A DNA stretch of 64,000 nucleotides from an uncultured Myxococcales bacterium (GTDB taxonomy: Bacteria; Myxococcota_A; UBA9042): NCBI GenBank assembly GCA_903924465.1, contig CAIYBN010000137.1, positions 112,684-176,683 on the forward strand, in the 5' to 3' direction. The notes below the pieces were generated by a model. It saw nothing but the letters and a program-made list of their open reading frames with translations, was not told the DNA's origin and ran no database searches. Below, piece by piece: positions 16,217 through 25,038 of the stretch (positions are counted from its first letter, which is position 1; each line of letters begins with the position of its first letter). Position numbers and translations under genes: made by a program.

Positions 16217-18103
16217 CTATTCGAACTCGGCGTCCACGACATCGCTGCCGTCTTTCTTGGCCGCGCCATCGCCCTTCGGTGCCTCGCCGCCTTCCGTCGG
16301 CGGCGTCGCGCTCGCGTACATCGCTTCCGAAAGCTTGAACGTCGCCTGCTTGAGCTCTTCCTGCGTCGCCTTGATCTGCTCCAGGTCTTCGCTCTTCAGC
16401 GCTTCCTTGGCTTTCATCACGACGCCTTCCAGGTTCGCCTTGTCCGCCGGCGGCAACTTCTCGCCGTTCTCTTTCAGCGTCTTTTCGACCTGATAGATCG
16501 TCGCCTCGGCCTGGTTCTTGGTCTCCACCTTCTCGCGCGCCTTCTTGTCGTCCTCGGCGTGCGCGGCAGCTTCCTTCACCAGCTTCTCGACGTCGTCCTT
16601 CGACAAGCCCGAGCCGCCCTGGACGGTGATCTTGTTCTCCTTGCCCGTCGCCTTGTCCTTCGCGCTGACGTTCAGGATGCCGTTGGCGTCAATGTCCAGC
16701 GTGACTTCGATCTGCGGCACGCCGCGCGGTGACGGCGGAATCCCTTCCAGATTGAACTGGCCCAGCAGCTTGTTGTCGCGCGCCATCTCACGCTCGCCCT
16801 GGTAGACCTTCACCGTCACGGCCGTCTGCATGTCGTCAGCGGTCGAGAACACCTCGGTCTTGCGGTGCGGAATCGTGGTGTTGCGCTTGATCAGCGCCGT
16901 CATGATGCCGCCCAGCGTTTCCACGCCCAGGGACAGCGGCGTCACGTCCAGCAGCAGCATGTCCTTGACGTCGCCCGCGAGCACGCCCGCCTGCACCGCC
17001 GCGCCCAGCGCCACGACTTCGTCCGGATTCACCGAGCGATTCGGCTCCTTGCCAAAAAACGCCTTCACCATCTCCTGGATCTTCGGCACGCGCGTCGAAC
17101 CACCGACCAGAATCACCTCGTCGATGTCCTTCGGCTGTTTGCCGGCGTCCTTGAGCGCCTTTTTGCAAGGCTCGAGCACGCGCGAGAACAGCGGCTCGCA
17201 AATCGCCTCCAGCTTCGCCCGCGTCAGCTTCACCTGCAGGTGCTTCGGCCCGGTCGCATCCATCGTGATGAACGGCAGGTTCATCTCTGTCTCCATCGCC
17301 TGCGACAGCTCGATCTTGGCCTTTTCCGCCGCTTCTTTCAGCCGCTGCTTGGCCATCACGTCGTTGCCCAGATCGATGCCCTGGTCGCGCTTGAACTCGC
17401 CGATCAGGAAGTCGATGATCGCGTTGTCGATGTCGTCGCCGCCCAAGTGGGTGTCGCCGTTGGTCGCCTTCACTTCGACGACGTGGTCGCTGATTTCCAG
17501 GATCGACACGTCGAACGTCCCGCCGCCGAGGTCAAAGACGACGACGAGTTCGTCGCCCTTTTTGTCGGTTCCATACGCCAGCGCCGCCGCGGTCGGTTCG
17601 TTGACGATGCGCAGCACTTCCAGACCGGCGATTTTGCCCGCATCCTTGGTTGCATTGCGCTGACTGTCGTTGAAATACGCCGGCACGGTAATCACCGCCT
17701 GCGTCACCGGCTCGCCGAGATACGCTTCCGCCGCCGCCTTCAGCTTCGCCAGCACCTTGGCCGACACTTCCGGCGGCGACATCTTGCGACCATTGACCAC
17801 GATGTGCGCGTCGCCGTTGTCGGCCGATTCGACCTTGTACGGCAGGCGCTTGACCTCCTCGCCTACTTCACTGAATTTACGACCGATCAGCCGCTTCGCC
17901 GAGTACACGGTGTTGCGCGCGTTGACGACGGCTTGTCGCAGCGCAATCTGCCCCACCAGCGTCTCGCTTTTGTCGTTCCATGCCACAACCGATGGCGTCG
18001 TACGACCGCCCTCCTGGTTGGCGATGACGACCGGCTGACCGCCCTCCATGATCGCGACGACCGAGTTCGTCGTGCCCAGGTCGATGCCGATGATCTTGCC
18101 CAT
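16217..18103 (-). CDS. dnaK: Chaperone protein DnaK (Hsp70)
   Basis: A 628-residue Hsp70. The phosphate-1 motif IGIDLGTTNSVVAIMEG is at the N terminus, phosphate-2 is VFDLGGGTFDVSILE (about residue 190), the adenosine segment is EVILVGGSTRVPKIQ (about 330), and the interdomain linker region contains DMLLLDVTPLSLG. A lid domain ends in DGSDVVDAEFE, close to the usual DVVDAEFEE C terminus. ATG 18103 has GGAG seven bases upstream; the frame continues to 18142 without a better start. An AT-rich leader (complement of about 18140-18185) probably holds the promoter, but I cannot assign -35/-10 boxes or a CIRCE operator. Confidence 0.97.
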   Translation of the reverse strand: MGKIIGIDLGTTNSVVAIMEGGQPVVIANQEGGRTTPSVVAWNDKSETLVGQIALRQAVVNARNTVYSAKRLIGRKFSEVGEEVKRLPYKVESADNGDAHIVVNGRKMSPPEVSAKVLAKLKAAAEAYLGEPVTQAVITVPAYFNDSQRNATKDAGKIAGLEVLRIVNEPTAAALAYGTDKKGDELVVVFDLGGGTFDVSILEISDHVVEVKATNGDTHLGGDDIDNAIIDFLIGEFKRDQGIDLGNDVMAKQRLKEAAEKAKIELSQAMETEMNLPFITMDATGPKHLQVKLTRAKLEAICEPLFSRVLEPCKKALKDAGKQPKDIDEVILVGGSTRVPKIQEMVKAFFGKEPNRSVNPDEVVALGAAVQAGVLAGDVKDMLLLDVTPLSLGVETLGGIMTALIKRNTTIPHRKTEVFSTADDMQTAVTVKVYQGEREMARDNKLLGQFNLEGIPPSPRGVPQIEVTLDIDANGILNVSAKDKATGKENKITVQGGSGLSKDDVEKLVKEAAAHAEDDKKAREKVETKNQAEATIYQVEKTLKENGEKLPPADKANLEGVVMKAKEALKSEDLEQIKATQEELKQATFKLSEAMYASATPPTEGGEAPKGDGAAKKDGSDVVDAEFE

Positions 18104-18379
18104 TGTCTTGCTCCGTGGTGTAGGTAAGCCCAGCGAAAACACCTATGTTCTCGCGTAATTTGGCGTATTTACAGCCGTTTATTGTCGGCCGAACTGACCT
18201 CAAGGTAGGTGGCGGGTTGGCGCTGTCAAGACGCCGTCGCCGATCGACGTCTGCCCGTGCTGCGGTTGTCGCGCCTGCCTTCCTCTGCTACCTTCGGCTC
18301 CAGCTTTGGACCACACGCGAGCGCGCGTTGGCGCGTGCTTGGACTTGGCCGGCAAGGCGAAGATTTCTCGGAGGAAGCT

Positions 18380-20257
18380 GTGGCTGTTATCCGATACTTG
18401 GGCGACTCAGGTGAAGCACTGGAAATCGTCATCGGGCCGGAAAATCCCGACGTGATGGTCGGACGGCACCGGACCTGTTCGATTCGCACGGCCAATCCAA
18501 GCGTGTCGCGCCAGCATGCGCGGATCTTTTTTGACGGCGAGTCCTACTGGCTCCAGGACAACGGCTCGTCGAACGGCACATTTTATCAGAACCAGCGGCT
18601 CGAAGCGCAGGTGCCAGTTCAGGTGGAGAGCGACGAGACGTTGCTGTGCGGCAATTTCGAAATGGCGTTTGCGTACGACGCAGAGGACCGCGCGCGCGGG
18701 GCTGGAAGCAGCTACGGTTCAACGGACTACGGTTACCAGGAGCAGGGCACCGACGACGCGACCCGGTTTGCCTCGGCGGATTGGGAATACTCGCAGAGCG
18801 CGCCGCCGCCGCCACCTCCTCCGCCTCCTCCTCCGCCACCACCACCTCCTCCTCCTCCGCCCCCGCCGGAGCAGCGCGTGTCGGCGCCCCTGCCGCCGCC
18901 TCCGCCTCCGCCTCCGCCGGAGCACCGGCCGTCCACGCCGCTTCCCCCGCCGCCACGCCAGCGCGCGCCATTGCCGGGTGGAGACACGACGGCAGATGCT
19001 TCAGTCGTGTCGGAGTTGCGCAACGCGATCGCTGAACAGAACCGAACGATTGACGAACTGAACCGATCGATCGCCGATCGGGACGCGCGCATTCAGGCGT
19101 TGATGCTCGAGTTGGACGCGGTGTCGCGCCAACTGGCCGACTTGGGGACGCCGACAGAAATGGTGCAGTCGCCAGACGACGTGCAGGCCTTGAACGACGA
19201 GATTGCCCGCTTGGATGCGCAGCTGGCGGAACAAATCGAGGTCGCGAGCCAATGGCAGGTGGAAGCCCAGCGGGTGGAGGCCGAGCGCGACGAAATCCAG
19301 CTTCAGCTCACCGATACCCAAGGGGAATTGGCCATTGTGCAAGAAGACCTCCAGCGGCTGAAGGCTGGGCCTGCCCCGGCGGCACCGCAAACGGACCCGA
19401 CGGAATTGGCACACGCCCTTGAGGAAGCCGCAGCGCTGCGAACGCAGGTGGAATCGGCGCGGTCGGATTTGGCCGCGGCGCAACGCAAGGCCGACGAAGC
19501 ATCCGAGAAATTTGAAGAAGCCCGTGCGGGTCGTCGCAATGCCGAAGAGCTTGCCGGTCTCCTGCGTGGGCGGACAGAAGCGGCGGAAGCGCGAGCCAAG
19601 GCCTTGGAAGCGGCAGCTGCGGTTGCGACCGCGCCGGCTGCGGATTCGGAAGAATTGGCGGACACGCGGGCGCAATTGAAAGCGCAAAAGGCCAAGGCGA
19701 CTGAGACGTCGGAGCAGTTGCTTCGGGCACGGCGGGACGCGGACGAGGCGAAAGCGCAAGTGACCGCGCTGCAGAAGCAGTTGGAGGCGGCGGACGCTGC
19801 GACGCCAACCACCGCTCCGGACGCCGACAAGCTGCAAGCGCAAGTGGAGCGGCTGACCGCGACCAACCGGGAACTGGAGGCGTCCGCGAGCGCCAGCATG
19901 AAGCGGATCCAGAAGCTGATGCGCGAGGCGGAAGAGGCGCGCGCGGGATCCGGTCAATCGGACGCGGCAACCGTCGCGCAACTGCGCCAGGAGATCGCGG
20001 CGCTTCAATCGAAACCGGTCGCTGCGCCCGGGCCGGATCTGGGCCCATTGGTCGACGAGCTGAACGGGGTTGTCTCGAGCTTCCGTACTGAATTCACGTC
20101 GTTGACGGACGCGGTTGGACAGCTGACCAGCGAGGACGACAATGAGCGCGGCGAAGCGTACAACACGCTTCAAGAGGGACTGGAATCTTGCACAGCTCGG
20201 ACAGCGGACTTGAAGAACCTCGTGCTGTCGCTGCGCAACTCAGTTGGGGACGCATGA
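18380..20257 (+). CDS. FHA domain protein with polyproline linker and long coiled coil
   Basis: A 625-residue protein starting at GTG 18380, preceded by CGGAGGA. Residues ~1-95 are an FHA phosphothreonine-binding domain (MVGRHRTCSIRT, PSVSRQHARIF, DNGSSNGTFYQNQRL). Residues ~140-195 are extremely proline-rich, with two long proline runs broken by PPEQRVSAP and PPEHRPSTP. From ~200 to 570 the sequence is a charged, heptad-rich coiled coil (RNAIAEQNRTIDELNRSIAD and many similar stretches). No kinase or membrane segment is present. The build suggests a cytoplasmic scaffold recruited by Ser/Thr phosphorylation. It is followed by a PilZ gene 12 bp downstream, so phospho- and cyclic-di-GMP inputs may meet here. 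Confidence 0.85.
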   Translation: MAVIRYLGDSGEALEIVIGPENPDVMVGRHRTCSIRTANPSVSRQHARIFFDGESYWLQDNGSSNGTFYQNQRLEAQVPVQVESDETLLCGNFEMAFAYDAEDRARGAGSSYGSTDYGYQEQGTDDATRFASADWEYSQSAPPPPPPPPPPPPPPPPPPPPPPEQRVSAPLPPPPPPPPPEHRPSTPLPPPPRQRAPLPGGDTTADASVVSELRNAIAEQNRTIDELNRSIADRDARIQALMLELDAVSRQLADLGTPTEMVQSPDDVQALNDEIARLDAQLAEQIEVASQWQVEAQRVEAERDEIQLQLTDTQGELAIVQEDLQRLKAGPAPAAPQTDPTELAHALEEAAALRTQVESARSDLAAAQRKADEASEKFEEARAGRRNAEELAGLLRGRTEAAEARAKALEAAAAVATAPAADSEELADTRAQLKAQKAKATETSEQLLRARRDADEAKAQVTALQKQLEAADAATPTTAPDADKLQAQVERLTATNRELEASASASMKRIQKLMREAEEARAGSGQSDAATVAQLRQEIAALQSKPVAAPGPDLGPLVDELNGVVSSFRTEFTSLTDAVGQLTSEDDNERGEAYNTLQEGLESCTARTADLKNLVLSLRNSVGDA

Positions 20258-20269
20258 GTTGGCTGCGAT

Positions 20270-20938
20270 GTGGGGTTGTCGTTGAGTGATACGCCGGTCC
20301 GTCCGACAGAAGGCAACCAAATTACGGTGTTGGTCATTGTTGGTGGCCATCCGGTGACGCACGTCGCGCGCGCGGGGCGTGTCACGCCGTCGACGTTGAT
20401 TGTGCCGCGCAAGGCCGATGAACGCCGTTGGGGTGTCGAGCCGCAGGGCGAAGCCGATGTCCTGTTCGTGCAGCAAGGGCGTCTGTTCCGCTGGCCGATG
20501 CGCGTGGAGGAAGTGTTGCCGACCAGCTACTACCTCGTGTCGCTGCAAGACCCGCGCGATGGTGAACGGCGCGAATTCGTGCGCGCTGTCGCAGATTTGG
20601 AAGTGCGCATGACGCCGCATCTACATCCACGCGGCGCGTTCACGGTGATGTCGGTCGAACTGTCTGCCTCCGGAATGCGCGTGGCGACCGACCTCGCGGT
20701 GACCCCCGGCGAGCTGCTGGATGTGACGCTGCGGATGGATCAGCACCCCACTGGCCGCACCGGCCTGATCAGCGCGCTGGCGCGGGTCGTGCGCGTGCTG
20801 CATCCGGATTCCGGGCGCGAACTCGCGTTGGAATTCGTTGAGCTGAAATCAGCCGACGAAGACCGGCTCCTGCAGATGGTCTTTCGGTTGCGTGAGGCGG
20901 CGCTCTTCGCCCGCATCGGCCGCCGCAGCTTCGCCTAA
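20270..20938 (+). CDS. PilZ domain protein
   Basis: A 222-residue protein (GTG 20270; TTG 20276 or 20282 are alternatives). The N-terminal ~90 residues resemble a YcgR-like N-terminal barrel. The C-terminal ~120 residues form a PilZ cyclic-di-GMP receptor domain, with RREFVRA giving the RxxxR motif and ELSASGMRV at the (D/N)xSxxG motif. There glutamate replaces the usual Asp/Asn, which may weaken binding. Hydrophobic beta strands GELLDVTLRM and RELALEFVEL follow the family pattern. It directly follows the FHA coiled-coil gene on the same strand and is probably co-transcribed. Confidence 0.8.
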   Translation: MGLSLSDTPVRPTEGNQITVLVIVGGHPVTHVARAGRVTPSTLIVPRKADERRWGVEPQGEADVLFVQQGRLFRWPMRVEEVLPTSYYLVSLQDPRDGERREFVRAVADLEVRMTPHLHPRGAFTVMSVELSASGMRVATDLAVTPGELLDVTLRMDQHPTGRTGLISALARVVRVLHPDSGRELALEFVELKSADEDRLLQMVFRLREAALFARIGRRSFA

Positions 20939-21039
20939 CGATTGTCCTGAGCGCGTTCAGCCTGAAGCCGCCGGGGGCGCGAAACGCGACCCCCTGTCAG
21001 TTCTCCGAGACCACTCCCGCACGTTGCTGGGCCGGCAGT

Positions 21040-22083
21040 TCAGGTTCCAGGCGCTTCAACCCGAACGATCGCAATCTCATTCTGCCCGCGACGACGCAGC
21101 ACCTTGGCCGCCTTCGGGGCCTCGACTGGCGTCTTGTCAGCACGGCGGCGAAAACGGCCGTCCGGCATGCGCACGAACCAATTCGGCGCACGCGGCACAT
21201 GCCGTTCCAGCAATTCCGTCGCCTGCGCGGCCTCAACCCAGCCATTGGCCGTGGCGGCTTCGGCAAGTTCGGCTACCGACTTCGGACCGGGATTCTTCGC
21301 CATCCAAGCGTCGACCAGTTCCACCAAACGAGGGGCGCCGACAGGTGTCCCGTCCGTGCGTGGGCGACCAGAGCCGCGTTTGCCGCCATCGGCTTGTTCC
21401 GGTGCGGTGCTGGCGGCGGTCGAGCCAGCGGACTTCGGCGGACGTCCGCGCAATTTTCCACCCGAGATGGCTGCTGCCGCCGCCGGTGCAGCAACTGCCG
21501 CGATTGCCGGCCGCGCGCCCTGCGGTGGACGACCGCGCTTCTTGCCAGTCGGGCCGATCGCAATGGCCGCAGCGGCCGAAGCGGGCGCTTGGGGCGCCGC
21601 GTAAGCGATCGCGGAGCCTTTGGGCGGACGGCCGCGCTTCTTGAGGCCGACTACCACTGGCGCCGCACTTGCGGCGGCCGCATGCGTCGCGGGTGTGGCC
21701 AAGGCCGTCTTGGGCGGACGGCCGCGCTTCTTCGCACCGGGCGCAAGCGTGACGGCAACAGCTGCTGATTTCGCTGGCGCAGCCGGAGCCGCAGCAGCCG
21801 CGAAAGGCGTGGCCGTCGATGTCTTGGGCGGTCGACCGCGCTTTTTGGCGCCGGGTGCCGCCGCGACAGCTGCGACCGGCGCCGCCACGGTTTCTGGCCG
21901 TACCAGCGTCACGCTGGTCTGCGCGGGAATGCCCTCCAGGAGTTCTTGAATCGACGAGAGCGCGTGCACAAGGGCTCCGAACTCCGCGCGGGAAAACCGC
22001 GTCGCGCTCCCGTCGAGCGAAAGCGCCACGCCAGCGGGGCTGGCGGACAGGTTGATGCCGAACAATTCCAAATCCAGTTTCAT
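21040..22083 (-). CDS. Multi-AT-hook (HMGA-like) DNA-binding protein
   Basis: A 347-residue protein, ATG 22083 with GAGG five bases upstream. Residues ~1-70 form a compact conserved-looking domain (LDLELFGINLSASPAGVALS). Residues ~85-245 are alanine-rich and carry five KKRGRPPK-type AT-hooks plus one KRGSGRPRTD variant, each spaced by ~25-30 residues. AT-hooks bind the minor groove of AT-rich DNA, which would be scarce and therefore selective in this GC-rich genome. Residues ~255-347 form a basic, winged-helix-like C-terminal region (LVELVDAWMAKNPGPKSVAE, NWFVRMPDGRFRRRADK). The architecture recalls myxobacterial CarD-type HMGA-like proteins, but the domains differ. Role unknown, perhaps chromosome organisation or regulation. 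Confidence 0.8.
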   Translation of the reverse strand: MKLDLELFGINLSASPAGVALSLDGSATRFSRAEFGALVHALSSIQELLEGIPAQTSVTLVRPETVAAPVAAVAAAPGAKKRGRPPKTSTATPFAAAAAPAAPAKSAAVAVTLAPGAKKRGRPPKTALATPATHAAAASAAPVVVGLKKRGRPPKGSAIAYAAPQAPASAAAAIAIGPTGKKRGRPPQGARPAIAAVAAPAAAAAISGGKLRGRPPKSAGSTAASTAPEQADGGKRGSGRPRTDGTPVGAPRLVELVDAWMAKNPGPKSVAELAEAATANGWVEAAQATELLERHVPRAPNWFVRMPDGRFRRRADKTPVEAPKAAKVLRRRGQNEIAIVRVEAPGT

Positions 22084-22461
22084 GTTGTCCTCGTCTGTTC
22101 TAGCCGTTTGTCGCTCTGCGCCGACGTGCCTCTTCACACATGCCGCATTTGCGCGCGATTGCCATTCATGGAAACGTTGGGCGGATTTCGCCGTTGAAGG
22201 TTCTGAACTTCAACCCAACGCAAGCTCCCTCCTTGCTTGTCAGCCAACGTACGATGCGGCTCGCTCGTATCGATAGGCCACCTGACCAGAAAATGGACCG
22301 TATCGCACCGTCGCATAAAAAGCGCCGCCGGACGGTCCTGGGCCTGTGCTTACCGTGTTGGAAATCGCGCGAACTTCCTGTGCGGCACACTTGCCACCAA
22401 ACGGACGACCGGAGTCGTCCAACACCAGAGAAGCGACGCCTGCCGCTTCAGCATCAGAACG
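22084..22461. other. Gene-free region, less GC-rich than surroundings
   Basis: No frame here looks like a real gene. Base composition is visibly more AT-rich than its neighbours. It should contain the promoter of the AT-hook gene (minus strand, toward 22083) and the terminator of the ABC ATPase gene. Short AT-rich stretches around 22290-22320 could even be targets of the AT-hook protein, but that is speculation. Confidence 0.4.
22403..22420 (-). terminator. Hairpin downstream of the ABC ATPase gene
   Basis: A perfect seven-base stem with a four-base loop, GGACGAC-CGGA-GTCGTCC, lies about 42 bp past the stop of the LolD-like gene. On the minus strand it is followed by GTTTGG, a weak U-tract. 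Plausible intrinsic terminator. Confidence 0.4.
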
Positions 22462-23211
22462 TCATGCAGTTGGGGCTGCGAAGACGCCCTGATCCGTAGA
22501 ATGCCCCCCAGCGCTTGCGCTGGAGACCGTTGTTGGAACGGCGGCATCCGATTGGATGCGACCGTCGCGAATGACGATCAGACGGCTGCCGACGCGGGCT
22601 GCGTTGGCATCATGCGTGACCATGACAACCGTTGTCCCGTGCTCCTCCGCCTGACGCCGCAGCAGCCGCAAGACCTCGGAGCCCGAATTCGAATCCAGGT
22701 TGCCGGTCGGTTCATCGGCCAGCAAAATCGGCGGCGCGGTCATGAACGCGCGGGCCACCGCAACGCGCTGCATTTCGCCACCGCTCATCGCGCTGGGCTT
22801 GTGGGTGAGTCGGTGCGCCAGTCCTACCTGTTCCAGCAGGCGCACGGCTTTTTCTCGGTCTGCATCCACTGCACGCCGCGCCAGCAGCACGGGCAGCAGG
22901 ACGTTCTCCACCGCAGTCATCGTCGGCAACAAATTGAAGAACTGGAAGATTAAGCCGATTTTCTCGCGGCGAAACAGGGTCACGGCGTCGTCCGACATCG
23001 TGCCAATATCCTCGCCGGCCAGGACAATTCGCCCGGTTGTCGGCTTGTCGAGCGCGCTCAGGAGGTTGAGCAATGTCGACTTGCCGCTGCCAGAAGGCCC
23101 CATGATAGCTACGAATTCGCCTCGTCCAACCGATAGATCGATCTCCCGCAGGGCCGTGACCGGCTGTTCGAGATGGTCGTAATTCTTGCTGACGCGCTGC
23201 AATTCGATCAT
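22462..23211 (-). CDS. LolD/MacB-type ABC transporter ATPase
   Basis: A 249-residue ABC ATPase. Walker A is GPSGSGKSTL (about residue 38), the Q-loop is FQFFNLLPTMTAVENV, the signature is MSGGEMQRVAVAR (about 142), Walker B is PILLADEPTGNLDS, and the H-loop is MVTHD. GEMQR and GNLDS are typical of the MacB/LolD/FtsE branch, which works with MacB-type permeases in lipoprotein export or drug and peptide efflux. No permease gene is adjacent, so its membrane partner must be encoded elsewhere. A 25-residue serine/alanine-rich tail follows the domain. Flanked on both sides by AT-richer non-coding DNA. Confidence 0.85.
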   Translation of the reverse strand: MIELQRVSKNYDHLEQPVTALREIDLSVGRGEFVAIMGPSGSGKSTLLNLLSALDKPTTGRIVLAGEDIGTMSDDAVTLFRREKIGLIFQFFNLLPTMTAVENVLLPVLLARRAVDADREKAVRLLEQVGLAHRLTHKPSAMSGGEMQRVAVARAFMTAPPILLADEPTGNLDSNSGSEVLRLLRRQAEEHGTTVVMVTHDANAARVGSRLIVIRDGRIQSDAAVPTTVSSASAGGHSTDQGVFAAPTA

Positions 23212-23432
23212 GGCTCACTTCGTACCAGAGACGCGCCATCTTGTGCAAGCAATTCGTCGATATCCTCCATAATTCAGGAGTTATGCGCCAACGCTCGTGG
23301 CCGACGAACCACCGTGAAATGCGCGAACCGTCGCGGTTGTTACGCAATCGCATGAAATGACCAGGAATTTTCGAAAACCCCAAACTGCGCTTGGCCTGCA
23401 GATACCACAGCGCGTTCGATGAAATCGGCCAA

Positions 23433-25004
23433 TCATCGCTCGTTCGAGGGAGCCCCCGGCATTGGCGCCCCTGCCGCCGGCGGAGCTGCGCCGTTTTGGC
23501 TATTCGCTTGAAAATCAGACGGTTGCTTCTCAAGCTGCTTGGCATTCCAATTCGTCAACTTGAATACGCGCACCTCCCCTTGGCCGGTGAGCCATTTGCC
23601 ATAAACGCTGCCTGACTCCTCTTTGCTAAGTGAAATTAGCTGGTTGGCGTCAGCGAATTTCAACTGAATGGTCCATTCAGGAGTGTCCAGCGCGGACGCG
23701 GTGGGAGCCTCTGGCAGAAGATCGACCTTCAATCCGTCCATGAACGCCACGAAAGTGTTGAGTTTGTTGCTGTCCGCCGATTCTTTGAGAGACAGGGCAT
23801 GCCATTCGCCGTCGCGGCGTTCTGCCGCAAACCGGCTGGACGGTCCAGAAATAGCGAATGATTGCAAATCCTTGGCGCTCATGCCTGACAACAGGTGCCG
23901 GTCCCGCAGTTGATCAAGCGACAAAAGCACCTGATCACGTTGGTAGCTGCCGATCCGATACGTCTCATCTCGACCAACTACCCGTAACCACGATTCTTTA
24001 TTTGGCCTGGTATCGTCAGTGTTGCCGAAAATAAGAACGGTCTTTTGCGAGCCATTGCTGATCGTCAATATTGGCGCATCAGGACTATCCAACCCACTGG
24101 ATTTGGCGGCTCCATCGTCGGCCGCGACGAATTCCGCTGCGCTCAGCCGCTCAATGGCCTTGAGCCACTCGTCCACGTCGCCGACACGCACGCCCGCCGG
24201 CTCGGCTATCGTCCACGCTTGCGCCACCTCTTGGGGCTTGTCGCCATTTTGCGCAGCTCGCGTGATCACGACGCGCGCAGGTTTCTGGCCAGGGCGGACC
24301 AGTTCCAGGCGGTCAATGGCCGTCACGTCCAGCGTGAGCAACTGCCGGTCGCGCAAATCGTTCCAGTGGAAATCGAACGCTGTCCGCAGGTCGCGACCGG
24401 CGAGCTGGAAGGCAACATCCGGATGAGCCGGATCTGCAATCCACGTGGTCGCTTCGCCGTCCTTCTCCGCTTTCTGCAGGAGTCCAACGCGCAGCTTTAC
24501 GGCAGGCCCGCCTCCACCGGAAAGCTCAATGTCAATGGCGTGTTCTGGATCAAGTCCGTATTCCGCGGCGCTCTTTGCGTCGACTCGCACCGCGAAATTC
24601 GAACGGATAGACCGCTGCAGCTGCTCCACCATCGACGTCGCGCGGAAGCCCTGTGCCTTCCATGTGGTCGACTTGCCGTTCACCGTGCGCTTGGCCTGCC
24701 ACTTGGCTTCCGGCGGCGGCGCCTTGTCGTCCGACTTGGCCGGCTCCACGGCGAGCGTCGCGACTTTGTCCAGTTCAATCGTCTCCTTGCCATCCTTTGC
24801 GTCCAGACGACTCAGCGCGATATGCGTGTACGGTGCCGGCTGCTTCTGCCCCAACGTCCGCGCTTCCTCGATGCCGACGTTGCCGATGTAGCCGTCAATC
24901 GACAGCGGCGGCGGTGCGTCGTGCGTCTTCGGCCGTGTTTGCCCAAACCAGACGGCGACCAGCAGGGCAAAAACGGCGAGCGTGATCCACGTTGAGCGCT
25001 TCAT
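23433..25004 (-). CDS. DUF4340 domain protein of the Gld-like ABC cluster
   Basis: A 523-residue exported protein anchored by one N-terminal transmembrane segment (TWITLAVFALLVAVWFG). The body contains two DUF4340-like modules, each with the FHWNDLRDRQLLTLDV or LLSLDQLRDRHLLSG block. DUF4340 proteins are commonly encoded beside GldA/GldF/GldG-type ABC-2 systems, as here. The tail is proline/alanine-rich. Start ATG 25004 has GGAG upstream; a TTG at 25013 is also in frame. It is the last gene of a four-gene minus-strand cluster, 34 bp after the preceding stop. It probably works outside the inner membrane with the GldG-like protein. Confidence 0.8.
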   Translation of the reverse strand: MKRSTWITLAVFALLVAVWFGQTRPKTHDAPPPLSIDGYIGNVGIEEARTLGQKQPAPYTHIALSRLDAKDGKETIELDKVATLAVEPAKSDDKAPPPEAKWQAKRTVNGKSTTWKAQGFRATSMVEQLQRSIRSNFAVRVDAKSAAEYGLDPEHAIDIELSGGGGPAVKLRVGLLQKAEKDGEATTWIADPAHPDVAFQLAGRDLRTAFDFHWNDLRDRQLLTLDVTAIDRLELVRPGQKPARVVITRAAQNGDKPQEVAQAWTIAEPAGVRVGDVDEWLKAIERLSAAEFVAADDGAAKSSGLDSPDAPILTISNGSQKTVLIFGNTDDTRPNKESWLRVVGRDETYRIGSYQRDQVLLSLDQLRDRHLLSGMSAKDLQSFAISGPSSRFAAERRDGEWHALSLKESADSNKLNTFVAFMDGLKVDLLPEAPTASALDTPEWTIQLKFADANQLISLSKEESGSVYGKWLTGQGEVRVFKLTNWNAKQLEKQPSDFQANSQNGAAPPAAGAPMPGAPSNER

Positions 25005-25038
25005 GGCGGACAATCTCCTTTGTTGTTGCGACCTGGCT

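Noticed and set aside
18104..18185. CIRCE or sigma-32 promoter upstream of dnaK
   Set aside because: Searched for the 9-bp inverted repeat TTAGCACTC and for heat-shock -10 boxes on the minus strand; neither is present.
22140..22499. 119-residue plus-strand frame in the gap between the AT-hook and ABC genes
   Set aside because: No ribosome binding site, unusual composition, and it overlaps the end of the ABC ATPase gene.
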